From Enterobacter sp. CC120223-11 (GTDB lineage Bacteria > Pseudomonadota > Gammaproteobacteria > Enterobacterales > Enterobacteriaceae), in assembly GCF_900215375.1 (NCBI RefSeq), contig NZ_OBEF01000002.1:186001-250000 (forward strand): DNA of 64,000 bases, given 5' to 3'. This document shows, in pieces, positions 56,795 to 64,000 of the stretch; positions within the stretch are counted from its first letter, which is position 1, and each line of letters starts with the position of its first letter. Position numbers and translations under genes: made by a program. The notes under the pieces are model-generated. The model saw only the letters and a list, made by a program, of their open reading frames with translations, was not told the DNA's origin and did not search any database.

Positions 56795-57613
56795 ATGGCA
56801 AGACTGGCGGCATTTGATATGGACGGGACACTGCTGATGCCCGACCATCGTCTGGGCGAAAAAACGCTGAGCACCCTGAAGCGCCTGCACGAGCGGGAGA
56901 TCACCCTGACGTTCGCCACCGGTCGTCATGTCCTCGAAATGCGCCATCTGATTGGCAATTTTTCCCTCGATGCTTTCCTGATAACCGGCAACGGCACCCG
57001 TATCCACTCGCTGGAAGGGGATGTTCTGCACCACAGCGATCTCAATCCGGAAGTGGCCGATCTGGTGTTGCACAGCCACTGGGATACCCAGGCCAGCATG
57101 CACGTGTTTAACGACAGCGGCTGGCTCACCGATCGCGATATCCCTGACATGTTGCAGGCGCACGTCTACAGCGGCTTCCACTATCAGCTCTGCGATTTCA
57201 AACGGCTGCCTGCGCAGGACGTCACTAAAATCTGCTTCTGCGGCGATCATGACGATCTCAGCCGTCTGCGTATTCAGTTGAATGACGCCATCGGCGATCG
57301 CGCACATCTGACATTCTCCGCATTCGAATGCCTGGAAGTGTTGCCGGTAGGCTGCAATAAGGGCGCGGCGCTGACCACGCTCAGCGGTCACCTGGGTATG
57401 ACAATGGCCGACTGCATGGCGTTTGGTGACGCAATGAACGACAGCGAAATGCTGGGGCTGGTGGGGAAAGGCTTGATTATGGGTAACGCCATGCCGCAGC
57501 TAAAAGCCACGTTGCCACACCTACCGGTTATTGGACACTGTCAGAACCAGGCGGTGTCGCATTATTTGACTCATTGGCTGGACACTCCACATCTCCCTTA
57601 TTCCCCCGAATGA
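56795..57613 (+). CDS. cof: HMP-PP phosphatase Cof
   Basis: 272 aa, same as E. coli. HAD superfamily with DMDGTLL at residues 8-14 and the [11 protein letters not shown] motif; it has a large type II cap. It hydrolyses 4-amino-2-methyl-5-hydroxymethylpyrimidine diphosphate and several sugar phosphates. Confidence 0.96.
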   Translation: MARLAAFDMDGTLLMPDHRLGEKTLSTLKRLHEREITLTFATGRHVLEMRHLIGNFSLDAFLITGNGTRIHSLEGDVLHHSDLNPEVADLVLHSHWDTQASMHVFNDSGWLTDRDIPDMLQAHVYSGFHYQLCDFKRLPAQDVTKICFCGDHDDLSRLRIQLNDAIGDRAHLTFSAFECLEVLPVGCNKGAALTTLSGHLGMTMADCMAFGDAMNDSEMLGLVGKGLIMGNAMPQLKATLPHLPVIGHCQNQAVSHYLTHWLDTPHLPYSPE

Positions 57614-57630
57614 CAGAGACCCTTCCGGCA

Positions 57631-57662
57631 AGCCAGACCTCTTATGACGTCTGGCTTTTTTC
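57631..57662 (+). terminator. Terminator of cof
   Basis: AGCCAGAC (57631-57638) pairs with GTCTGGCT (57649-57656), followed by TTTTTC. Confidence 0.88.
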
Positions 57663-57769
57663 TTTGGCTTTCTGGAACGAGTGAAATGCTCGTTAAAACG
57701 TCAGGTTATGGCGTTATTAATCTTTTCTGACAGCGTGCTATTTTTCGCCTTTTACACGTGAAGAATGCT

Positions 57770-58987
57770 ATGCAAATCCATAAAGTGATCAAACCGGAGT
57801 TCGTGGAGAAGTTCACCTGCGTCGGCCCCGAATGCCTGATCTCCTGCTGTCAGGGATGGACGATATCCATCGATAAGAAAACCCATCATGCTTACCTCAA
57901 CGCTGAACAGCCAGAAATCGCCGCGCTGGCAAAAGAGAACCTGCTGCGGATGCGAAAAGGTAAAAGCAATTATTCGATGATTAAGCTGGACGCGCAGGGG
58001 CAGTGTCCTTTTATCGACGAAAACAAGCTCTGCCTGGTCCATCGGGAGCTTGGGGAAAAGGCGCTTTCAGTCACCTGTTCAACCTATCCACGTTCTAAAA
58101 CGCGCTACGCCGATGAAACGCGTCATTTAATGACGCTCTCATGTCCGGAGGTCGCGAGGCTGGTGCTGTTCGACGCAAACAGCATGTTGGTGCATGAACA
58201 GGATGAGCTGCTGGCGAAGGCGAAAATCAACCTCATCGGCCAGCGACAGCCGGTGAATCAAATCCACCAGGTTGTCCATCTCTTTGCCTGGCACCTCCTG
58301 CAGGCACCCTCGGTGAACGTCGAAGAAAATCTGATGGCGTTGGCGCATTTTGTGGTTTATCTGCAACGCATCGAGTTTGACCTGTACCGCCATTTTGCAC
58401 AGGCCGAACAGTACCATCAGCAGCTATTAAACGATCTGGCAGCAGGTGAGAGCCTAATTCATCGCCCATCGGCAACGGACTCTGTTGGACTGAAGGTGCG
58501 CGCACTGTCCGTGCTGGGTTCGTTGATCGCGAGAAATAGCGGAAGAGATGGCATCATTCGTGAAGCACACCAGCAGATGGCGACATATTTAAACGTTGCT
58601 GACAGCCCGGACCTTCAGGCGCTCGCTGACAAGTTTGCCACCCTGGATAACCAATGGCAGCAGCTGTGCCAGGATTCCTGCCTCAGCGAGCCGCACGTGC
58701 TGCGTAATTTGCTGACCTATAAAATTTATCACAGCCATTTCCCTGGGGTGGATTACTCAACGGCCATGCGCCAGGTTTACCGTCTGATCCTCGACTATTT
58801 CTACGTTAAGCATTTGCTAAGTCTAAAGTCGCTGGAGGAAGTGCCGGACCGGTCGACGATACTGAAGATTGTGGCAAGCCTTGCCGAGCATACCCTGCAT
58901 TCGTCAACGATCGACCGCCGAATGGATAAAGCGATCGATATGATCAATGCCGGGGACGATCTTTCCTGCCTGCTATTGATTGGTTAA
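57770..58987 (+). CDS. fliB: FliB-like flagellin lysine-N-methylase
   Basis: 405 aa from the ATG; an in-frame GTG at 57758 is an alternative start. It carries the FliB cysteine cluster: C-V-G-P-E-C then S-C-C-Q-G-W near the N-terminus, C-P-F and KLC at about residues 80-90, T-C-S-T-Y-P-R, and S-C-P-E near 125. The order matches Salmonella FliB (401 aa), which methylates surface lysines of flagellin. Salmonella fliB lies beside fliC; here no flagellar gene is near, so the target is not proven. The cluster is typical of an iron-sulfur protein, which suggests redox chemistry. E. coli has no gene here. Confidence 0.85.
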   Translation: MQIHKVIKPEFVEKFTCVGPECLISCCQGWTISIDKKTHHAYLNAEQPEIAALAKENLLRMRKGKSNYSMIKLDAQGQCPFIDENKLCLVHRELGEKALSVTCSTYPRSKTRYADETRHLMTLSCPEVARLVLFDANSMLVHEQDELLAKAKINLIGQRQPVNQIHQVVHLFAWHLLQAPSVNVEENLMALAHFVVYLQRIEFDLYRHFAQAEQYHQQLLNDLAAGESLIHRPSATDSVGLKVRALSVLGSLIARNSGRDGIIREAHQQMATYLNVADSPDLQALADKFATLDNQWQQLCQDSCLSEPHVLRNLLTYKIYHSHFPGVDYSTAMRQVYRLILDYFYVKHLLSLKSLEEVPDRSTILKIVASLAEHTLHSSTIDRRMDKAIDMINAGDDLSCLLLIG

Positions 58988-59023
58988 AAAAGGCGTATTC
59001 AACAGGGGGCCTACGCCTTTTAA
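58987..59023. terminator. Bidirectional terminator between the fliB-like gene and cdsH
   Basis: AAAAGGCGTA (58987-58996) pairs with TACGCCTTTT (59011-59020), flanked by A and T tracts on both strands. Confidence 0.85.
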
Positions 59024-59025
59024 AT

Positions 59026-60072
59026 TTAGCCCAGCAGTTCAGCCAGTTTCGCTTTTGCCGTCGCCAGTGAGCCAATGCTGGCTTCCACCCATTGCGGGTT
59101 GTAGTACGTTTCCAGATAGCGTTCACCGCTGTCGCAAAGCAGCGTGACGATGGAACCTGTCTGACCTTCGCTGCGCATCTGTGCGGCGATGTTCAACGCG
59201 CCCCACATATTCGTGCCTGTCGATGCGCCGACTTTGCGGCCAAGCTGCGTTTCCAGCCAGTGCGCAGTGGCAACGCTCGCGGCATCTGGCACTCGCAGCA
59301 TGTTGTCCACGACGTCAGGAATGAAGGACGGTTCCACGCGCGGGCGACCAATCCCTTCAATTTTGCTGCCAACCGGGCTGCGAAGCGTTGCATCCCGACT
59401 TTGCCAGTAGTCCATAAACACGGAGTTCTGCGGATCGACCACGGTGAGCTTAGTGTCATATCCCTGACAGCGGATATAGCGCCCGATAGTGGCCGACGTA
59501 CCGCCAGTGCCCGCACTCATGACGATATGCGCCGGAACAGGATTCGGTTCGTGCTGCATCTGGCGGAAAATGCTGTCGGCAATGTTGTTGTTACCGCGCC
59601 AGTCCGTTGCGCGCTCGGCGAAGGTGAACTGATCCATATAGTGGCCGTTCAGCTCGCGGGCCAGCTTCTCGGAAGCTTCATAAATTTCGCAGGCGCTCTC
59701 CACGAAATGGCAGCGACCGCCGTAGAATTCGATCTGCTCAATTTTGCGTTTTGCCGTACAGGAGGGCATGACGGCAATAAACGGCAGGCCGAGCAGGCGG
59801 GCGAAATAGGCCTCGGAAACAGCGGTTGAACCTGAGGACGCCTCTATTATCGTGGTGCCTTCTTTGATCCAGCCGTTACACAATCCGTACAAAAACAGCG
59901 AGCGCGCCAGGCGGTGCTTCAGGCTGCCGGTCGGGTGCGTGCTCTCATCTTTCAGGTAGAGCTGGATACCCGGAAAACCGGGCAGGGCGAGCCGAATCAG
60001 GTGCGTGTCGGCAGAGCGCTGATAGTCGGCATTAATTTCGCTGATGGCGTGTTTTACCCAGGTGCTGTTCAT
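59026..60072 (-). CDS. cdsH: PLP-dependent cysteine desulfhydrase (cysteine synthase fold)
   Basis: 348 aa. Fold type II PLP enzyme: the Schiff-base Lys is in [10 protein letters not shown], the phosphate loop in [10 protein letters not shown], and the Asn/Ser loop in EASSGSTA. Salmonella has a homologue next to a ybaO/decR gene, named cdsH, an L-cysteine desulfhydrase giving pyruvate, H2S and ammonia; the same divergent layout here supports this call. A cysteine synthase or cystathionine synthase role is the alternative. Confidence 0.87.
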   Translation of the reverse strand: MNSTWVKHAISEINADYQRSADTHLIRLALPGFPGIQLYLKDESTHPTGSLKHRLARSLFLYGLCNGWIKEGTTIIEASSGSTAVSEAYFARLLGLPFIAVMPSCTAKRKIEQIEFYGGRCHFVESACEIYEASEKLARELNGHYMDQFTFAERATDWRGNNNIADSIFRQMQHEPNPVPAHIVMSAGTGGTSATIGRYIRCQGYDTKLTVVDPQNSVFMDYWQSRDATLRSPVGSKIEGIGRPRVEPSFIPDVVDNMLRVPDAASVATAHWLETQLGRKVGASTGTNMWGALNIAAQMRSEGQTGSIVTLLCDSGERYLETYYNPQWVEASIGSLATAKAKLAELLG

Positions 60073-60159
60073 GATGCTTATCCGTTTGTCATTTTGTGCC
60101 CAGCTTACTGGAAAGCACGGAAAAAATTGTTGCTATCTGACCTTTGAAATAGAATAAGA

Positions 60160-60176
60160 AGAGAATAATTTTCTCT
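60160..60176. promoter_or_regulatory. Palindrome between cdsH and decR
   Basis: AGAGAA (60160-60165), five bases, TTCTCT (60171-60176): a perfect inverted repeat 11 bases before the decR start codon. An A/T-core palindrome of this kind fits an Lrp/AsnC-family site for DecR, which responds to cysteine. Confidence 0.5.
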
Positions 60177-60187
60177 GTGATGGCTCT

Positions 60188-60658
60188 ATGATAGATAAAA
60201 TTGACCGTAAGCTGCTGGCGCTATTGCAGGAGGACTGCACCCTCTCTTTGCAGGCGCTGGCTGATGCCGTTAATCTGACCACCACGCCCTGCTGGAAGCG
60301 CCTGAAACGTCTCGAAGACGAAGGCATTTTGCGCGGGCGCGTGGCGCTGCTGGATGCGGAAAAACTGGGTCTCGGACTCACGGCCTTTGTGCTGATCAAA
60401 ACCCAGCATCACAGCAGCGAATGGTACAGCCGCTTTGTGTCGCAGGTGACGCAGATGCCGGAAGTGCTTGGCTTCTGGCGCATGGCGGGCGAGTACGACT
60501 ATCTGCTGCGGGTTCAGGTGGCGGACATGAAACGCTACGACGACTTTTATAAACGACTGGTCAACAGCGTGCCGGGGTTATCTGACGTGACATCGAGCTT
60601 TGCGATGGAACAGATCAAATACACCACCGCGCTGCCGGTCGATTCATTATCCGGGTAA
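60188..60658 (+). CDS. decR: Lrp/AsnC-family cysteine-responsive regulator DecR
   Basis: 156 aa (E. coli YbaO/DecR 152). An N-terminal HTH ([22 protein letters not shown], in two parts: [10 protein letters not shown] and [12 protein letters not shown]) and a C-terminal RAM domain. In E. coli it activates a cysteine-detoxifying operon; in Salmonella the equivalent activates cdsH. It lies 6 bases before the GTG of mdlA, so a shared transcript is likely. Confidence 0.96.
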   Translation: MIDKIDRKLLALLQEDCTLSLQALADAVNLTTTPCWKRLKRLEDEGILRGRVALLDAEKLGLGLTAFVLIKTQHHSSEWYSRFVSQVTQMPEVLGFWRMAGEYDYLLRVQVADMKRYDDFYKRLVNSVPGLSDVTSSFAMEQIKYTTALPVDSLSG

Positions 60659-60664
60659 TTCTGC

Positions 60665-62440
60665 GTGCGATTATTTGCTCAACTCAGCTGGTACTTCCGC
60701 CGGGAGTGGCGTCGCTACCTCGGTGCGGTCCTGCTGCTTATTATTATTGCCGTTTTGCAACTGATCCCGCCAAAGGTGGTGGGCTACGTGGTGGATGGCG
60801 TGACTGAAAATCACTACACCGCCATGCGAATCATGATGTGGGTGGGCACGCTGGCGCTGATTGCGGTGGTGGTTTACCTGCTGCGCTACGTCTGGCGTGT
60901 GCTGCTGTTTGGTGCGTCCTATCAGCTCGCGGTGGAGCTGCGTGAAGACTATTACCGCCAGCTCAGCCGCCAGCATCCTGAATTTTACCTGCGTCACCGC
61001 ACCGGGGATTTGATTGCCCGCGCCACCAATGACGTCGATCGCGTGGTGTTTGCCGCAGGTGAAGGCGTGCTGACGCTGGTGGACTCGCTGGTGATGGGCT
61101 GCGCGGTGCTGATCGTCATGTCCACGCAGATCAGCTGGGAGCTGACGCTGCTGGCGCTTTTGCCGATGCCAATTATGGCACTGGCGATCAAACGCAACGG
61201 CGACACGCTGCACGAGCGATTCAAGCTTGCGCAGGCAGCCTTTTCTGGCCTGAACGATCGCACTCAGGAGAGCCTCACCAGCATCCGCATGATCAAAGCC
61301 TTTGGCCTGGAAGACCGCCAGTCGGCGCAGTTTGCGGCAGATGCTGCGGATACCGGCGCGAAAAATATGCGCGTCGCCCGCGTGGATGCGCGCTTTGATC
61401 CAACCATCTACATCGCCATTGGTATGGCAAACCTGCTGGCTATCGGCGGCGGCAGTTGGATGGTGGTTCACGGCAGCCTGACGCTCGGGCAGCTCACCAG
61501 TTTTATGATGTACCTTGGGCTGATGATTTGGCCGATGCTGGCGCTGGCCTGGATGTTTAACATTGTTGAGCGAGGTAGCGCGGCCTACAGCCGTATTCGC
61601 GCCATGCTGGCAGAGGCGCCGGTGGTAAACGACGGAAGCGAGAGCCTGACGCCAGAGCGCGGTACGCTTGCGGTCAATATTAGCGAATTCCGCTATCCGC
61701 AAACGGATAAATCGACCCTGCAAAACGTGCAGTTCCGCCTTGCGCCCGGCCAGATGCTGGGGATCTGCGGCCCGACGGGGGCCGGGAAAACCACGGTGCT
61801 GTCGCTGATTCAGCGTCATTTTGATGTCACTCAGGGCGATATTCGTTTTCAGGATAAGCCACTGACCGCGCTTCAGCTTGATGGCTGGCGCAGCCGCCTG
61901 GCGGTAGTGAACCAGACACCGTTCCTCTTTTCTGACACCGTTGGCAACAATATCGCATTGGGTAAACCGGGTGCGACTCAGGAAGAGATTGAGCACGTGG
62001 CAAGGCTTGCCAGCGTCCACGAAGATATCCTGCGTCTACCGCAGGGTTACGAAACTGAAGTGGGCGAGCGCGGCGTGATGCTCTCCGGCGGGCAGAAGCA
62101 GCGTATCTCCATCGCGCGAGCGCTCCTGCTGGACGCGGAAATTCTGATCCTCGACGACGCGCTTTCTGCCGTTGACGGGCGTACCGAGCACCAAATCTTG
62201 CACAATCTGCGGCAGTGGGGCGAAGGGCGCACGGTGATCATCAGCGCCCACCGCCTCTCGGCGTTAACCGAGGCGAGCGAAATTATCGTCATGCAGCACG
62301 GACACATCGCCCAGCGCGGCGGGCATGAGCACCTTGCGGCGCAGCCTGGCTGGTATCGTGATATGTACCGCTATCAGCAACTTGAGGCGGCGCTCAACGA
62401 CGTGCCGGAAGAGCAGCGCGAGGAGGAAGCCGATGCGTAA
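60665..62440 (+). CDS. mdlA: ABC exporter subunit MdlA
   Basis: 591 aa (E. coli 590), GTG start. Six-helix membrane domain (about 1-310) and nucleotide-binding domain with Walker A GPTGAGKT, signature LSGGQ and Walker [10 protein letters not shown]. It probably forms a heterodimer with MdlB; the natural substrate is not known. It overlaps mdlB by 8 bases. Confidence 0.96.
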   Translation: MRLFAQLSWYFRREWRRYLGAVLLLIIIAVLQLIPPKVVGYVVDGVTENHYTAMRIMMWVGTLALIAVVVYLLRYVWRVLLFGASYQLAVELREDYYRQLSRQHPEFYLRHRTGDLIARATNDVDRVVFAAGEGVLTLVDSLVMGCAVLIVMSTQISWELTLLALLPMPIMALAIKRNGDTLHERFKLAQAAFSGLNDRTQESLTSIRMIKAFGLEDRQSAQFAADAADTGAKNMRVARVDARFDPTIYIAIGMANLLAIGGGSWMVVHGSLTLGQLTSFMMYLGLMIWPMLALAWMFNIVERGSAAYSRIRAMLAEAPVVNDGSESLTPERGTLAVNISEFRYPQTDKSTLQNVQFRLAPGQMLGICGPTGAGKTTVLSLIQRHFDVTQGDIRFQDKPLTALQLDGWRSRLAVVNQTPFLFSDTVGNNIALGKPGATQEEIEHVARLASVHEDILRLPQGYETEVGERGVMLSGGQKQRISIARALLLDAEILILDDALSAVDGRTEHQILHNLRQWGEGRTVIISAHRLSALTEASEIIVMQHGHIAQRGGHEHLAAQPGWYRDMYRYQQLEAALNDVPEEQREEEADA

Positions 62441-64000
62441 TTTTGGACAGCTCTGGCCGACGCTGAAGCGCCTGCTGGCGTACGGCTCGCCGTGGCGCAA
62501 GCCGCTGGGTATCGGCATGGTGATCATGTGGATAGCCGCGGCGGCGGAAGTGACGGGACCGCTGCTTATCAGCTACTTCATCGACAACATGGTGGCGAAA
62601 AGCTATCTGCCGTGGGGCATCGTTATCGGCCTTGCGGCGGCCTATGTCGGCCTGCAGCTGCTGGCGGCGTCTCTGCATTACGTTCAGTCGCTGTTATTTA
62701 ACCGAGCTGCGGTAGGTGTCGTCCAGCAGCTGCGCACCGACGTCATGGATGCCGCACTTCGCCAGCCGCTCAGCGAGTTTGATGTGCAGCCCGTCGGGCA
62801 GCTGATCTCCCGTGTGACTAACGATACTGAAGTCATCCGCGATCTTTACGTGACCGTGGTTTCTACCGTGCTTAGAAGCGCGGCATTAATCAGCGCCATG
62901 CTGGTGGCAATGTTCAGCCTCGACTGGCGCATGGCGCTGGTGGCCATTGCCATCTTCCCGGCGGTGATTGTGGTCATGGTGATTTATCAGCGCTACAGCA
63001 CGCCAATTGTGCGTCGCGTGCGTGCCTATCTGGCGGACATCAACGATGGCTTCAACGAAGTCATCAACGGCATGAGCGTTATTCAGCAGTTCCGTCAGCA
63101 GGCGCGCTTTGGCGAGCGCATGGGCGAGGCGAGTCGTTCGCACTATATGGCGAGGATGCAGACTCTGCGCCTCGACGGTTTCCTGCTGCGCCCGCTGCTG
63201 AGTCTGTTCTCCTCGCTTATCCTGTGCGGTCTGCTGATGCTGTTCGGCCTGACCGCCAAAGGCACCATCGAAGTGGGCGTGCTGTACGCATTTATCAGCT
63301 ATCTTGGCCGTCTCAATGAGCCGCTAATTGAGCTCACCACTCAGCAATCAATGCTGCAACAGGCCGTGGTAGCGGGGGAGCGCGTCTTTGAACTGATGGA
63401 CAAACCGCGCCAGGTGTACGGCGATGATGATGCGCCGCTGCAAAGCGGGTCCATTGAAGTGGATAACGTCTCCTTTGCTTATCGCGGTGACCGCCTGGTG
63501 TTGCAGGACATCAACCTGACTATCCCAACGCGCAGCTTTGTGGCGCTGGTCGGCCATACCGGCAGCGGAAAGAGTACGTTGGCGAGTTTGCTGATGGGCT
63601 ATTATCCGCTGACCAAAGGCGAAATTCGTCTTGACGGGCGGCCGCTTTCCTCGCTCGATCATAGCGTATTGCGTCAGGGTGTGGCGATGGTGCAGCAGGA
63701 TCCTGTGGTGATGGCCGATACGTTTTTTGCCAACGTTACCCTCGGGCGGGATATCAGTGAAGCGCAGGTCTGGCAGGCGCTGGAGACCGTGCAGCTGGCG
63801 GAGCTGGCGCGCAGCATGAGCGACGGCATTTACACCCAGCTTGGCGAGCAGGGGAATAATCTCTCCGTCGGTCAGAAGCAGCTGCTGGCGCTGGCGCGCG
63901 TGCTGGTGGAGACGCCGCAAATTCTGATCCTTGATGAGGCGACGGCCAATATCGATTCCGGCACCGAGCAGGCCATTCAGCAGGCGCTGGCGGCGGTGCG
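62433..64000 (+). CDS. mdlB: ABC exporter subunit MdlB (partial, runs off the window)
   Basis: The first 522 codons are visible, from [15 protein letters not shown]. Six-helix membrane domain, Walker A GHTGSGKS, the variant signature LSVGQ and Walker B ILILDEAT. The start lies within the last codons of mdlA, showing coupling. The missing end is about 70 residues if the length matches E. coli (593 aa). Confidence 0.96.
   Translation, partial: MRNFGQLWPTLKRLLAYGSPWRKPLGIGMVIMWIAAAAEVTGPLLISYFIDNMVAKSYLPWGIVIGLAAAYVGLQLLAASLHYVQSLLFNRAAVGVVQQLRTDVMDAALRQPLSEFDVQPVGQLISRVTNDTEVIRDLYVTVVSTVLRSAALISAMLVAMFSLDWRMALVAIAIFPAVIVVMVIYQRYSTPIVRRVRAYLADINDGFNEVINGMSVIQQFRQQARFGERMGEASRSHYMARMQTLRLDGFLLRPLLSLFSSLILCGLLMLFGLTAKGTIEVGVLYAFISYLGRLNEPLIELTTQQSMLQQAVVAGERVFELMDKPRQVYGDDDAPLQSGSIEVDNVSFAYRGDRLVLQDINLTIPTRSFVALVGHTGSGKSTLASLLMGYYPLTKGEIRLDGRPLSSLDHSVLRQGVAMVQQDPVVMADTFFANVTLGRDISEAQVWQALETVQLAELARSMSDGIYTQLGEQGNNLSVGQKQLLALARVLVETPQILILDEATANIDSGTEQAIQQALAAV

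Overview
The window is chromosomal DNA from a member of the Enterobacteriaceae. Gene order from acpH-queA-tgt-yajC-secD-secF through tsx, nrdR-ribD-ribE-nusB-thiL-pgpA, yajO-dxs-ispA-xseB, thiI, yajL-panE, yajQ, yajR, cyoABCDE, ampG-yajG, bolA, tig, clpP-clpX-lon-hupB-ppiD, ybaV, fadM, queC, ybaE, cof, decR and mdlA-mdlB follows the E. coli/Salmonella 9-10 minute region. Protein lengths mostly equal those of E. coli, and REP-type palindromes are present. The neighbours tsaA and cdsH are shared with Salmonella, while several insertions are shared with neither. An Enterobacter-like genus (Enterobacter, Lelliottia, Leclercia or relatives) is the best guess; this is inference from synteny and remembered protein sequences, not from a search.

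Layout: 1-2.7 kb holds an uncharacterised operon (a protein tail, an ABM-domain membrane protein and a YtcJ-type amidohydrolase). 2.7-9.6 kb holds tsaA, acpH and the tRNA queuosine/Sec operon. 9.7-12.3 kb, where E. coli has yajD, holds a VOC protein, a WYL regulator and a degenerate M24 protein. 12.4-24.3 kb holds tsx, yajI, riboflavin/thiamine/phospholipid genes, the isoprenoid operon and thiI. 24.5-28.6 kb is an inserted sugar locus: GntR/UTRA regulator, glucosamine-6-phosphate deaminase-like protein, GH4 6-phospho-beta-glucosidase and a lone PTS IIC. 28.9-31.0 kb holds yajL, panE and yajQ. 31.0-34.6 kb is a second insertion, an AcoR-type sigma-54 activator and a divergent aldehyde dehydrogenase with a sigma-54 promoter. 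34.6-44.1 kb holds yajR, the cytochrome bo3 operon, ampG-yajG and bolA. 44.4-57.6 kb is the proteostasis block followed by ybaV, fadM, queC, ybaE and cof. 57.7-60.7 kb holds an orphan fliB-like gene and the divergent cdsH/decR cysteine pair. The window ends inside mdlB.

Most of the window is ordinary housekeeping sequence. The accessory cassettes sit in the gaps of the conserved order, often beside REP-like palindromes. The points most worth a second look are the M24-like protein lacking metal ligands, a perfect palindrome in front of the VOC/WYL operon, the PTS IIC without IIA/IIB and its palindromic operator, the sigma-54 promoter between the activator and the aldehyde dehydrogenase, the Cys/His-rich tail of the amidohydrolase, a pgpA gene whose usual ATG is ACG, and a 57-bp three-copy tandem array inside a REP-like element. 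I found no CRISPR array, prophage, insertion sequence, tRNA or rRNA, and nothing I would call a clearly new multi-gene system.
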